Both the position numbers and the translations under genes were made by a program. Of a DNA stretch of 64,000 nt, positions 54,481 through 63,780 are shown piece after piece. Location: positions 3,720,001 to 3,784,000 of the forward strand of contig NZ_CP034661.1 of the NCBI RefSeq assembly GCF_003971235.1, read 5' to 3'. This DNA comes from Chryseobacterium aureum. Its GTDB lineage: Bacteria; Bacteroidota; Bacteroidia; Flavobacteriales; Weeksellaceae. The notes beneath the pieces were generated by a model. That model ran no database searches. It saw nothing but the letters and a program-made list of their open reading frames with translations, and had not been told where the DNA came from. Position 1 is the stretch's first letter. Every line of letters begins with the position of its first letter.

Positions 54481-54526
54481 ATTGTTTATAAATCATGATT
54501 TTAGTTGGGGGTTAGGAATAATTTTT

Positions 54527-54534
54527 TATCTTTG
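54527..54534 (+). promoter_or_regulatory. Minus-7 box of the cobalamin-riboswitch transcript
   Basis: TATCTTTG is an exact TAnnTTTG match; GTTG at 54504-54507 is 19 bp upstream as a near-consensus minus-33. Confidence 0.7.
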
Positions 54535-54538
54535 CCGG

Positions 54539-54698
54539 AATTTGGTGAGCCGTAAAAAGCTCTTAAAAGGGAATCCGGTGAAAATCCGGAACAGACCCGC
54601 TGCTGTAAGCTCCACACCAAAGTTTTTGAAGAATATATCCACTGTTTTTTAATGGGAAGGATTTCAAAAATGGAGTAAGTCAGAAGACCTGCCAGATA
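54539..54698 (+). promoter_or_regulatory. Cobalamin riboswitch
   Basis: The leader contains the conserved series of the adenosylcobalamin aptamer: GGGAATCCGGTGAAAATCC, then ACAGACCCGCTGCTGTAAG, and at the 3' side AAGTCAGAAGACCTGCC. The approximate limits are judged from these motifs. Cobalamin binding would turn down the B12-uptake operon behind it. Confidence 0.93.
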
Positions 54699-54741
54699 AA
54701 TAATCGTTTGACGCTTTCGTGGAATAAAGCTTAGGACATCA

Positions 54742-54816
54742 ATGATTCTGTGCAGTGACCGCTGTGCTTTGTCGTTGTATTCTTATATCCATTGGCGTCT
54801 TCATGATCCTAAATGA
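54742..54816 (+). CDS. Possible 24-codon leader ORF between riboswitch and btuB-like gene
   Basis: A frame from ATG 54742 to TGA 54816 encodes MILCSDRCALSLYSYIHW and six more residues, ending 4 bp before the ATG at 54821. There is no homology argument. It could couple translation of the receptor to the leader or be chance. Confidence 0.25.
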   Translation: MILCSDRCALSLYSYIHWRLHDPK

Positions 54817-54820
54817 GCTA

Positions 54821-56854
54821 ATGGCGGCAAAACTAACTACTTCGACACTTCAAAAAGCTGTTTTCACAATACTGGTGATCACATCTCAACTTTTGTCTTC
54901 CCAAACTAAGAAAAAAGACAGTCTTAAAGAAGAGACCATTAAAGGAATCAATCTTTATAAAAAGAATTTTAAAGAAATCCTTCCTGCACAAACCCTGCAG
55001 GGCGAGCAGCTGGAGAGACTGAACAGTCAATCTGTTGCAGATGCTTTACGATATTTTTCAGGAGTCCAGATCAAAGACTATGGAGGATTGGGTGGTTTGA
55101 AAACCATTAATATCCGAAGTATGGGAAGCCAGCATGTAGGGGTTTTCTATGATGGAATTCAACTGGGGAATGCCCAAAACGGATTGGTAGATTTAGGGAG
55201 ATATTCTTTGGATGATCTGGAAGAAATATCACTCTATAACGGTCAGAAAAGTGAAATCTTCCAGCCAGCAAAAGACTTCGGATCCTCAGGATCAATCTAT
55301 TTACAGCCAAAAACTCCTGTGTTTAAAGGAACAAGAAAAACCAATTTGGTTATAAGAGCAAAAAGTGCTTCCATTGATCTTTTCAATCCGTCATTCCGTC
55401 TGGAACAGAAAATTTCAGACAGAGTTTCTGCCAGCTTCAGCGGAGAATTTATGCAGAGTGACGGAATTTACAGATTTAGGTATGCAAAGAAATATCCTGA
55501 TGGCCAGCAGGCGTATGATACCATTGCAAAGAGACAGGATTCAGATATCAAAGCAAAACGTTATGAAACCTCTCTCAACGGAACTTTGAATAACGGAAGC
55601 TGGAATATCAGAGGATACGGATATATTTCAGACCGTGGAATGCCGGCACCCATTGTCAATGGACGTTTCGGAGGAAGAGGAGCAAGACTTTCCGATGAAA
55701 ATTATTTTGTGCAGGCCAATCTGAGGAAAAAACTGTTCCCGAAATTTGAAACCCAGCTGAAAGCAAAATTTGCTTACGATTATACCCATTTTATGGACAC
55801 GGTTCGTTCGCAGTCTATCATTCATACGGATAATACCTATATTCAAAGAGAACTTTATCTCTCATCATCCAATATCTATTCAATCACGCCCAATTGGGAT
55901 GTCAGTCTAAGCGGAGATTTTCAATACAATAATTTAGACGCCAATCTGGATAACTTTTCTTATCCTACGCGTTACACCACATTGGTAGCACTGGCAACAA
56001 CATACCAGTGGAACAGGTTCAAAATTCTCGGAAGCCTTTTGGGAACTTTTACATTCGAGGAAGTGAGAAAAAACAAAAGACCGGGAGATGCCAGAGAGTG
56101 GACCCCTGCTGTATTTATGAGCTATCAGCCGGAAATCATTCCGGAACTTACTCTGAGAGCTTTTTATAAAAGAATTTTCAGGCTTCCAACCTTTAATGAC
56201 CTGTATTACACCAATATCGGAAACACGTACCTGAAACCGGAATTCACCAGTCAGTATGATGTAGGATTTACTTATCAGAAGAATTATACCAACCGTTTCT
56301 TTAAAAACTTCTATGCTAAAGCAGACGGATATTACAATAAAGTACAGGACAAAATTGTAGCAGCTCCTAACGGAAGCATGTTCCGATGGCTGATGATGAA
56401 TCTTGGAATGGTTGAGATTATAGGTGCTGATGTAAATGTGCAGACTGACTTTCAGCTGGGAAAAGTTACTCTCAGACCGCTGCTTTCCTACACTTATCAG
56501 AGTGCAAGAGACATGAGCGATCCTGAAGACACCTTCTACCGCAATCAGATTCCCTACACCCCATGGCATAGCGGCTCTTTCAGCCTGATGGCTGATTATA
56601 AAGACTGGAGCTTCAACTACAGTGCAATGTATGTAGGAGAAAGATATGATGTGAACCAGGACAATATTCAGTACAATTATGTGCAGCCCTGGTATACCCA
56701 CGATCTGTCCGTTCAGAAAAAATTCAACTGGGCGAATCATCAGTTCAAAGTAAGCCTCGAGATGAATAATATTTTCAATCAGTATTATGACGTTGTCATT
56801 AATTATCCAATGCCCGGAAGAAACTTTAAACTTATTCTAAACTTCACCCTATGA
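54821..56854 (+). CDS. btuB: BtuB-like TonB-dependent receptor for corrinoids
   Basis: About 677 residues from ATG 54821 (MAAKLTTSTLQKAVFTILV); ATG 54803 or 54755 would give a longer, poorer signal. A plug domain (LQGEQLERLNSQSVADALRY, INIRSMGSQHVGVFYDGIQL) is followed by a barrel with aromatic ends and a terminal NFKLILNFTL. It imports cobalamin or related corrinoids across the outer membrane using TonB energy. The substrate call rests on the cobalamin riboswitch in the leader and on the surface lipoproteins behind it. The next gene overlaps by 4 bp. Confidence 0.92.
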   Translation: MAAKLTTSTLQKAVFTILVITSQLLSSQTKKKDSLKEETIKGINLYKKNFKEILPAQTLQGEQLERLNSQSVADALRYFSGVQIKDYGGLGGLKTINIRSMGSQHVGVFYDGIQLGNAQNGLVDLGRYSLDDLEEISLYNGQKSEIFQPAKDFGSSGSIYLQPKTPVFKGTRKTNLVIRAKSASIDLFNPSFRLEQKISDRVSASFSGEFMQSDGIYRFRYAKKYPDGQQAYDTIAKRQDSDIKAKRYETSLNGTLNNGSWNIRGYGYISDRGMPAPIVNGRFGGRGARLSDENYFVQANLRKKLFPKFETQLKAKFAYDYTHFMDTVRSQSIIHTDNTYIQRELYLSSSNIYSITPNWDVSLSGDFQYNNLDANLDNFSYPTRYTTLVALATTYQWNRFKILGSLLGTFTFEEVRKNKRPGDAREWTPAVFMSYQPEIIPELTLRAFYKRIFRLPTFNDLYYTNIGNTYLKPEFTSQYDVGFTYQKNYTNRFFKNFYAKADGYYNKVQDKIVAAPNGSMFRWLMMNLGMVEIIGADVNVQTDFQLGKVTLRPLLSYTYQSARDMSDPEDTFYRNQIPYTPWHSGSFSLMADYKDWSFNYSAMYVGERYDVNQDNIQYNYVQPWYTHDLSVQKKFNWANHQFKVSLEMNNIFNQYYDVVINYPMPGRNFKLILNFTL

Positions 56855-57984
56855 GAAAACTAAACTTCTATTTTTTATTCCTTGTCTTAGCTTTTCTTAC
56901 ATCATGCCGTACGGATGATATTATCGTCCGTCAGGAAGTGGTAGAAGGTCTTCCCTCAGAAAATACGGCTATAAAAGGTTTTTATATGCTGAATGAAGGA
57001 AATATGGGAAGTAATAAATGCACCCTGGATTTTTTTGATTACACCAAAGGAACCTATTTCCGGAACATCTACGCAGAAATTAATCCCAATGTGGTTAAAG
57101 AACTGGGAGATGTGGGAAATGATATTAAAGTATATGGGAGCAAACTCTATATCGTGGTCAATGTTTCCAATAAGATTGAAGTACTGGACGCCAAAACCGC
57201 GAAGCGTATTACTTCCATTCCGTTACAAAACTGCAGGTATTTAGCCTTTAAAGGGGGAAAAGCTTATGCCAGCAGCTATGCCGGCCCTGTAGCGATCAAC
57301 CCGAAAGCGCCAAAAGGAAAAGTAGTGGAAATTGACACAACATCTCTTTCCATCCAGCGTGAAGCAGTAGTAGGATATCAGCCTGAAGAAATAGAGATTG
57401 TAGGAAATAAGCTATTTGTGGCCAATTCCGGAGGATATAAAGCTCCCGATTATGACAATACCATTTCCGTCATTGACCTGAACACTTTTACGGAAATCAA
57501 AAAAATAGAAGTTGCCATCAATCTTCATCATCTTAAAAAAGACAATTACGGAGATCTGTATGTAACATCAAGAGGAGATTATTATAATATCCCTTCCAGT
57601 CTTTATTTAATAGATGCAGCTACCGGAAGCGTGAAGAAAAATTTCAATCTCTCTGTGAGCGAAATGACCATCGTGAATGATAAGCTCTATTTCTACGGCA
57701 ATGAATTCAATTACAATACCCACAGCTATAAAAAATCATTTGGAATGATTGACGTAAAAACAGAAGAGATCATCGGCAACAGAATTTTTGATAAAGAGTA
57801 TGAAGATGCCATTAAAACTCCTTACGGAATTGCAGTAAACCCCATTACAGAAGATATTTATATTACAGATGCCAGAAATTATGTATCAATGGGATTTGTC
57901 TATTGCTTTGATAAAAACGGGCACTTCAAATGGAAAACAGAAGGTGGAAATATCCCAGCCCACTTCGCTTTTTTATACAAATAA
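56851..57984 (+). CDS. BtuG-like beta-propeller surface lipoprotein
   Basis: 377 residues with a lipoprotein signal (FLTSCRTDD). The sequence then repeats a propeller-like pattern: KGFYMLNEGNMGSNKCTLDF, GNDIKVYGSKLYIVVNVSNK, VGYQPEEIEIVGNKLFVANS and TPYGIAVNPITEDIYITDAR. This is the DUF5074/YncE-like type. In Bacteroides BtuG is a propeller lipoprotein on BtuB that grips corrinoids with very high affinity. ATGA overlap with the receptor gene and the riboswitch make the same role likely here. Confidence 0.82.
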   Translation: MRKLNFYFLFLVLAFLTSCRTDDIIVRQEVVEGLPSENTAIKGFYMLNEGNMGSNKCTLDFFDYTKGTYFRNIYAEINPNVVKELGDVGNDIKVYGSKLYIVVNVSNKIEVLDAKTAKRITSIPLQNCRYLAFKGGKAYASSYAGPVAINPKAPKGKVVEIDTTSLSIQREAVVGYQPEEIEIVGNKLFVANSGGYKAPDYDNTISVIDLNTFTEIKKIEVAINLHHLKKDNYGDLYVTSRGDYYNIPSSLYLIDAATGSVKKNFNLSVSEMTIVNDKLYFYGNEFNYNTHSYKKSFGMIDVKTEEIIGNRIFDKEYEDAIKTPYGIAVNPITEDIYITDARNYVSMGFVYCFDKNGHFKWKTEGGNIPAHFAFLYK

Positions 57985-57998
57985 CCCAACTTTAAGAA

Positions 57999-59192
57999 AT
58001 GAACAGAAATACCTTTACTTATTTGAAAACGGGAATTTTATTATGTTTCCTGATGAGTGTCATAGCCTGTAAACATGATGAAGAAGAAGAATTTACATTC
58101 AACGGCCTTGATGATTCCTACACCATTGAGCGTTTCAAGGTGCTGAATATTCCTACTCATGCTTCCGGATCGGTTGTGTGGAGTATTAATGATTCCATTA
58201 TCTCTCAAAATACTGAACTTGAATTTATCAGCCCAAAAGCCGATGCGTACCCTTTAACCTTAAAGATTAGCAATAAAGGAAACGAACAGGTTTTTCATTC
58301 CAAAATCATCGTTACCAAAGAAAAAACACCTTACAGTAAATACATTTCCAAAGTCCTGGAGTTCCGTCCTGCTGTGGGGCAGTTCATGAACGAAATACCC
58401 GAATATTTGCCAGGAAATACCAGCGCTGCTATGCTTCAGAAAGCCAATGAATCTCTGGTGGGAGGAAATTCTACCATGATCAGTCTGGGAGGATATGGAG
58501 GATACGTGGTTTTTGGCTTTGATCATACCATTCCCAATCTCAATGGGCGTGATTTTAAAGTGCTGGGAAATGCATTCTTTGGAAATGATGCTGCTGATCA
58601 GCGCTCAGGATCCTGCGAACCGGGAATTATTATGGTAGCCTATGACCGAAACAAAAACGGTAAACCCGATCCTGATGAATGGTATGAAATTGCCGGCAGT
58701 GAATATTTCAAAAACACCACAATAAAAGACTACAGCATCACCTATCATAAGCCTGATGAAAATAAAACCCCGGTACCCGGAACTGAATTCTGGCAGACCG
58801 ATGTAGAATATATAAAATGGAATGACAATCTGGGAAATCAGGGCTTTAAAACAAAAAATACTTTTCACGTACAAAGCTACTATCCTTTATGGTTTACAGA
58901 ACCATCGTACAGCTTCTCAGGAACAAGACTGGCCAATAATTTTGTGGATCAGAGCGGAGACGGATCCTATTGGGTAGGAAAATCCTACGAGTACGGGTAT
59001 GCAGATAATGCTCCGAATACAGATGAGGCTTCCAATATTGATATTTCATGGGCGGTAGACAGAAATGGAAAATATGTGAAGCTTCCCGGGGTCGATTTTA
59101 TGAAGATCTATACAGGAGTTAATCAGGAAGCCGGATGGCTGGGAGAAGTTTCTACAGAAGTGGCGGGAGCTTACGATTTACATTTCAAATAA
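57999..59192 (+). CDS. Surface lipoprotein of the corrinoid locus
   Basis: 397 residues. A lipoprotein signal (SVIACKHDEEEE) with an acidic follow-on fits surface export in Bacteroidota. A PKD-like domain at about 35-105 (IPTHASGSVVWSINDSIISQ) is followed by a larger domain with FVVFGFDH-like VVFGFDHTIPNLNGRDFKVL, an EF-hand-like DRNKNGKPDPDEWYE loop and a Trp/Asp-rich end (NIDISWAVDRNGKYVKLPGV). Similar proteins are seen in B12-uptake loci. The corrinoid-binding role is inferred from position, 14 bp after the propeller gene. Confidence 0.75.
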   Translation: MNRNTFTYLKTGILLCFLMSVIACKHDEEEEFTFNGLDDSYTIERFKVLNIPTHASGSVVWSINDSIISQNTELEFISPKADAYPLTLKISNKGNEQVFHSKIIVTKEKTPYSKYISKVLEFRPAVGQFMNEIPEYLPGNTSAAMLQKANESLVGGNSTMISLGGYGGYVVFGFDHTIPNLNGRDFKVLGNAFFGNDAADQRSGSCEPGIIMVAYDRNKNGKPDPDEWYEIAGSEYFKNTTIKDYSITYHKPDENKTPVPGTEFWQTDVEYIKWNDNLGNQGFKTKNTFHVQSYYPLWFTEPSYSFSGTRLANNFVDQSGDGSYWVGKSYEYGYADNAPNTDEASNIDISWAVDRNGKYVKLPGVDFMKIYTGVNQEAGWLGEVSTEVAGAYDLHFK

Positions 59193-59221
59193 TAATTCAA
59201 TCTAATTTAAATTTATAAAAA

Positions 59222-61480
59222 ATGAAAAAGTTTTATCTTTTTATGATGCTTTTTCTGTTTGCATGCGTATCGAATGCACAGATAAAAGTTCAGGGAGTAC
59301 CCAGAAATGATATTTCAGGGATCAGCAAGCTTAATACTACGCCGATCAGTTTTTCTGATATTCAGTATTGGGTAGGATCAGGAGCCAATCAGGCTGCTTT
59401 CGTAGTACAGTGGAATGACAGCAAAAACCCGGATGCAATGGTTTGGGGATTCAAATGGGACGGAAATGCCACAGGAGAAGACATGCTTAAAGCGATTGCT
59501 AAAGCAGATCACAGACTCTACACTTTGCTGTATCAGGGGACACAGTTCGGATCAGCTGTAGGAGGAATCGGTTTTGATCTGAACGGGCAGGGTACCAATG
59601 CCCTGATCAAAAGCGGAAATACTACTTATCCGTTATATCCGGTAAATGGTTTTGTGAATACCACCGCTTATGATTTTGACAGCTATGCCATTGTAGATGC
59701 TGCCAATGATCACTGGCAATCCGGCTGGACAGTAAACGGATATTGGTCTTATTGGGTAAAAAATCCGGCGGATACTGATTTCGGATATTCTAATGTGGGT
59801 GCTTCTTCCCGTACATTGGTAAACGGTTCATGGGATGTCTGGAACTTTAATGTAGGATTTAATGAAACTCCGGTTTCTTCTACACTTACTCCGGTTTCAC
59901 CCTATGTGGCTTCTACTAACTTTACGAATGGTTATTTCATGGTGAACGAAGAATGGTTTGGCCATACCAACGGTTCTGTGAATTTCATTGACAATAACGG
60001 TCAGATCAATTATAGAGTATACAGTAATGCTAATAATAATCAGGCTTTCGGAGCGACTACACAATATGGAACGATCTACGGAGATAAATTTTATTTTGTG
60101 TCAAAACAGGCCGCTGATGGAGGAGATACCCAATATACTCCCGGAGGAAGATTAGTAGTTGCCAATGCACAAACCATGCAGAAAATTGCTGGATTTAACA
60201 ACATTGGAGGAGGTGACGGAAGATCATTCGTAGGCGTTAATGAGCATAAAGGATATATTGGTACTTCTACAGGAATTGTTCTCTTTAATATTGATAATCT
60301 ACAGGTAGGAAATCTGATTGCCGGAACAGGAGGAAGCGGACAGATCGGAAATATGATCCGTACTTCACAATATGTATTTGCCGTGAAGCAGGGAGCGGGA
60401 ATTTTAGTAATCGATCCCAATACAGATACTGTGGTAAGTACTGTTGCCGGAGGTTTCTATTCTGTTGCCCAGGCTAAGGACGGAAGTGTATGGGGAATCC
60501 AGGATCAAAAACTGATCAGCATCAATCCTACTACTTTTGCAACCCAGGTTTACAATATCCCGACAACAAAATATATAGGTGACTGGGGAGCCTGGAACGC
60601 AGGCAGATTTTCAGCAAGTAATAAAGAAAATGCATTATACTGGATCAATTCAATAAGCAGCTTTAGCTCAGGATCACAGATTGTGAGATTTGATGTAACC
60701 ACAAAGACATTTAATGAAAACTTCGCTGCCATTCCTGGTCAAACAGGACAGTTTAAACAGATTCCTTACGGTGCTGCACTTCGTGTAAACCCGGTTACCG
60801 GAGAATTGGTTCTGAATACTACAGAAAGCGGATACGGAGCACACTACCAGAAAAACTGGATCCATACCTATGATATGACCGGAGCGCTTATCAATACCAA
60901 AACATTGAATGATTACTATTGGTTCCCGTCACTAACGGTATTTACCAACAATTCAGTTCCTGTTGTTAGTAATGTTCTTCCTTCACAGATTACCGCGGGA
61001 AGTACAACGGCAATTGATCTGAAATCAATCGTTTCTGATGCTGACAATATGGCTGTTTCTGTAGTGAAATCCATAAAATCAAACAGCAATCCTACAGCCG
61101 TTTCTGTTGCGATCAATACTAATGACGAATTAGTTCTTACCCCTCTTACGACTGGAACCTCCGATATCGTGATCGGATTTAACTCCAATGGAAAACTGGT
61201 AGAAAAGACTATTACCGTAAACACTACTGCTTCAACATTAGCAACTGCTGAGGTGAAAAAACTGGAATTTGGTGTTTATCCAAATCCTGTTGTTGACGTC
61301 CTTACGATCAAAACACAGGAAAAAATTCAGAATGTTTCTATGTACGATGCTTCAGGAAGAGCAGTCAATGTACAGCTGAACAACGGACAGATCAATGTAA
61401 GTGCACTTCCAAAAGGTATCTACATTTTGAAAGCAGTTACAGATAAAGCGGTATATCAGCAAAAAGTAATTAAAAACTAA
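59222..61480 (+). CDS. T9SS-exported DUF5074-like propeller protein of the corrinoid locus
   Basis: 752 residues. Signal peptide ends near VSNAQ. Residues 20-220 form an unknown domain rich in Trp/Asp/Asn. A propeller similar in style to the lipoprotein at 56851 follows (VVNEEWF-like FMVNEEWFGHTNGSVNFIDN, GYIGTSTGIVLFNIDNLQ), then an Ig-like part. The C-terminus is a type A T9SS sorting domain (FGVYPNPVVDVLTI, YDASGRAV, LPKGIYILKA, KVIKN). It probably captures corrinoid outside the cell or on the surface. It closes the operon before a terminator. Confidence 0.85.
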   Translation: MKKFYLFMMLFLFACVSNAQIKVQGVPRNDISGISKLNTTPISFSDIQYWVGSGANQAAFVVQWNDSKNPDAMVWGFKWDGNATGEDMLKAIAKADHRLYTLLYQGTQFGSAVGGIGFDLNGQGTNALIKSGNTTYPLYPVNGFVNTTAYDFDSYAIVDAANDHWQSGWTVNGYWSYWVKNPADTDFGYSNVGASSRTLVNGSWDVWNFNVGFNETPVSSTLTPVSPYVASTNFTNGYFMVNEEWFGHTNGSVNFIDNNGQINYRVYSNANNNQAFGATTQYGTIYGDKFYFVSKQAADGGDTQYTPGGRLVVANAQTMQKIAGFNNIGGGDGRSFVGVNEHKGYIGTSTGIVLFNIDNLQVGNLIAGTGGSGQIGNMIRTSQYVFAVKQGAGILVIDPNTDTVVSTVAGGFYSVAQAKDGSVWGIQDQKLISINPTTFATQVYNIPTTKYIGDWGAWNAGRFSASNKENALYWINSISSFSSGSQIVRFDVTTKTFNENFAAIPGQTGQFKQIPYGAALRVNPVTGELVLNTTESGYGAHYQKNWIHTYDMTGALINTKTLNDYYWFPSLTVFTNNSVPVVSNVLPSQITAGSTTAIDLKSIVSDADNMAVSVVKSIKSNSNPTAVSVAINTNDELVLTPLTTGTSDIVIGFNSNGKLVEKTITVNTTASTLATAEVKKLEFGVYPNPVVDVLTIKTQEKIQNVSMYDASGRAVNVQLNNGQINVSALPKGIYILKAVTDKAVYQQKVIKN

Positions 61481-61510
61481 TACGGTTTAGATCGTAATCT
61501 TGTTAATCTG

Positions 61511-61540
61511 ATCCTGGCCATCTTTGGCCAGGATTTTTTT
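61511..61540 (+). terminator. Intrinsic terminator of the corrinoid operon
   Basis: Perfect stem ATCCTGGCCA / TGGCCAGGAT, 4-nt loop and seven T. Confidence 0.92.
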
Positions 61541-61590
61541 AGGATTTGAAAGAAGAGATTAGAAGTGATAAGATTGCGGAAACGAATTCT

Positions 61591-61627
61591 ATAAAAAACC
61601 CGGCAAGCCTGAAAGGCTTGCCGGGTT
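61591..61627 (-). terminator. Intrinsic terminator of the 61648 gene
   Basis: A 14-bp perfect stem (AACCCGGCAAGCCT and its complement, 3-nt loop) is followed on the minus strand by six T. Confidence 0.92.
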
Positions 61628-61647
61628 CTATTTGTTATCTATTATTT

Positions 61648-62436
61648 CTATTTGATGATTACCTTTTTAGAGTACGTTTTTCCTTCTTTTGTCTGAAGTT
61701 TCATAATGTATACTCCTTGTGGCTGTTGGGTATCAAAAGTATTGGATGTCAGTTTAGAGCGGAATACCTCTTTTCCTGAAGTGTTGGTCAGCGTAACTTC
61801 CGAACCCTCCGCAGCAACATTTTTGTCAAGAGTAAACAGTCCGTCCTGGCTGTGAGCCATAAAATTGATGAATGGATCTTTGTATTGGTAAGCATAATAT
61901 ATTCTAAGCTCTCCGCCAATATTTAATAATCCTGAATTCACATTGATTTTGATACGGTCAAAAGGAATATTCATAGTCATCTCAATTTCACCTTTGCTTG
62001 GATCTGAATCTCCCAGTTTGATAAGCTTTGTAGAAAGACTCTGATAATCGTTATTCGAAACCTCTCCATTAAATGTTTCGATAGATACACCTCCTAATAC
62101 ATGGGCAGATAATGGAGTACCGTTTGAACCAATCGCAAGAACAAGCTTATTGGTATTGTTCGCGATGTTAGTAGCAGGGAAGATTAACGTCTGTTCGGTC
62201 CTTGCCAGAAGGCCCACAGAAACCTGCAGGGTAGAGTAGTCATTCTCATTGCTTCCTACTGCATTTTGAGGATTCAAGACACCGCAGCCTAAGCATACGC
62301 CAAGTACCTGATTGGTTTGGCTGCTTGCGTAGGTCTTTACAATCTGCGCAGAAGACATTGCACTTGTTAACAATAGGAATGATGCCAAAAATGCAGCTTT
62401 CATAGTGCGTTGGCTAAGTAATAAATAAGTTTTCAT
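61648..62436 (-). CDS. T9SS-exported protein with CLGC motif, copy A
   Basis: 262 residues. A signal peptide (ending SAMSSAQ) is preceded by an extra 11 residues if ATG 62436 is used; ATG 62403 is the alternative. The first domain has GVCLGCGVLNPQNAVGSNEN then DYSTLQVSVGLLARTEQTLI, a beta-sandwich-like unit. The C-terminus is a short T9SS sorting domain (LTNTSGKEVFRS, QPQGVYIMKLQTKEGKTYSK). It is a paralogue of the gene at 62662 on the same strand. Function unknown; a surface or secreted adhesin-like role is a guess. Confidence 0.82.
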   Translation of the reverse strand: MKTYLLLSQRTMKAAFLASFLLLTSAMSSAQIVKTYASSQTNQVLGVCLGCGVLNPQNAVGSNENDYSTLQVSVGLLARTEQTLIFPATNIANNTNKLVLAIGSNGTPLSAHVLGGVSIETFNGEVSNNDYQSLSTKLIKLGDSDPSKGEIEMTMNIPFDRIKINVNSGLLNIGGELRIYYAYQYKDPFINFMAHSQDGLFTLDKNVAAEGSEVTLTNTSGKEVFRSKLTSNTFDTQQPQGVYIMKLQTKEGKTYSKKVIIK

Positions 62437-62604
62437 ATGTAGAAAAATTTTGGATTTTAGTTTTGTGTAAATTTATAAATAAAATGATTATGTTGCTTAA
62501 TTTATTTCATAATTATGTGATTTGTTAATAATTTATTGATATTTGTAATTATGATTTTGTTTTTTTTAAACAAGTGTTTTTTTTATTCACCTGAAAACGA
62601 ACAC

Positions 62605-62636
62605 AAAAAAACGGCAGACCCGAATAAGTCTACCGT
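62605..62636 (-). terminator. Intrinsic terminator of the 62662 gene
   Basis: ACGGCAGAC (62611-62619) and GTCTACCGT (62628-62636) pair with one G-U; a six-T run follows on the minus strand. Confidence 0.82.
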
Positions 62637-62661
62637 ATTGGTTTATTGATCTCTTATTTAA

Positions 62662-63435
62662 TTATTTAATGATAATCTTTTTAGAATATGTTTTGCCTTC
62701 TTTGGTTTGTACATTCATGATGTATATGCCTTCCGGCTGTTTGGGTTCGAAGGTATTGGAATTTACAGTAGAGCGGAATACTTCTTTACCGGTGGTATTA
62801 TACAATGTAATCTCAGAGCCTTCTACAGGAACATTTCCTCCAAGGATTACCTGTCCGTTCTGGCTGTGAGCTACTATATTGGCCAGCGGATCCTGGTAAG
62901 CATAGTAAATTCTGAATCCGCCTCCAAGGCTTAACACTCCTCCGGTTAAACCGATTCTTATTCCGTCATAAGGCTTTGCCGGTTTAAATTCTACGGTTCC
63001 TCTGTTCGGAGTTGCTCCCAGCTTAAGAAGGCTTACATCTATCGTTCTGCGGTCGTCATTAGAGGTTCCTCCGTTCATGGTCTCAAGGGTTACGCCGCTT
63101 AGTAATTGTACAGATAAAGGTATATTATCCGTTCCGATTCCTACAACAAGTCTGGTATCTGATCTTAAGTCAGGAAAAATAAGAGTCTGTTGAATTCCTC
63201 CTAATAATGCAGTCCCCAATACCATTGTTGAATAGTCATCTTCATTAAATCCGACTGCATTCAAGGGGTTGTCTACACGGCATCCCAGGCATGCTACTCC
63301 AAACACCCCGGAGCTTTGCGCGTGAGCATAAATTCTGTTTTGAGCAAAAGATGAAGTGCTTGCTGAAAATAGAAATAAAGCCATTAATCCGGCTTTGAAA
63401 GAGAATTTTGTTCCCAGAGGTAAATTAATTTTCAT
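62662..63435 (-). CDS. T9SS-exported protein with CLGC motif, copy B
   Basis: 257 residues. Signal peptide ends SSFAQ. The domain matches copy A closely: GVACLGCRVDNPLNAVGFNE, DYSTMVLGTALLGGIQQTLI, RIYYAYQDPLANIVAHSQNG. The same T9SS sorting end is present (LYNTTGKEVFRSTVNSNTF, PEGIYIMNVQTKEGKTYSK). It lies upstream of copy A but each gene has its own terminator, so they are separate units. Tandem duplication with divergence is clear. The CxxC pair could form a disulphide or bind a metal. Function unknown. Confidence 0.83.
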   Translation of the reverse strand: MKINLPLGTKFSFKAGLMALFLFSASTSSFAQNRIYAHAQSSGVFGVACLGCRVDNPLNAVGFNEDDYSTMVLGTALLGGIQQTLIFPDLRSDTRLVVGIGTDNIPLSVQLLSGVTLETMNGGTSNDDRRTIDVSLLKLGATPNRGTVEFKPAKPYDGIRIGLTGGVLSLGGGFRIYYAYQDPLANIVAHSQNGQVILGGNVPVEGSEITLYNTTGKEVFRSTVNSNTFEPKQPEGIYIMNVQTKEGKTYSKKIIIK

Positions 63436-63751
63436 GTTATATATTTTTTAGATGAATAGTTTTAGCCAAATTTAAGGATTAAAAGAAGAAGTAGAAAATA
63501 ATATTTCCATTATTAGTGATATTTTTAATGAAATTTAATATGCCGGCTATAATAGGGCGATTTATTTATTTAATGAAGTGTAAATTTCAGGAGTCAAAAG
63601 AGGTTCTTACAAAGATGAATAAGAGTATGTTTTTGATATAGGATAACGATAATTGAGCCGGAGATCGTATGAAAAGTGAAATCCTGGTTCATTTGAATGA
63701 AATAAAAGAAGTAAGGATTTTTGAGTAAAGGTTACCAGAGGTTTAGAAACG
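63436..63751. other. Non-coding stretch
   Basis: About 315 bp between the T9SS gene and the tRNA-Glu terminator. I see no gene, RNA element or clear repeat; it presumably contains the promoter of the 62662 gene. Confidence 0.5.
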
Positions 63752-63779
63752 AAAAAAGGACTTTGTAAAAAGTCCTTTT
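63752..63779 (-). terminator. Intrinsic terminator after the tRNA-Glu genes
   Basis: AAAAGGACTTT / AAAGTCCTTTT stem with a 4-nt loop and a T run on the minus strand, directly 3' of the tRNA. Confidence 0.85.
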
Positions 63780-63780
63780 G

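Noticed and set aside
55934..56740. 268-residue antisense open frame over the btuB-like gene
   Set aside because: It lies wholly inside a gene with strong family motifs; the antisense product has no recognisable domain or signal.
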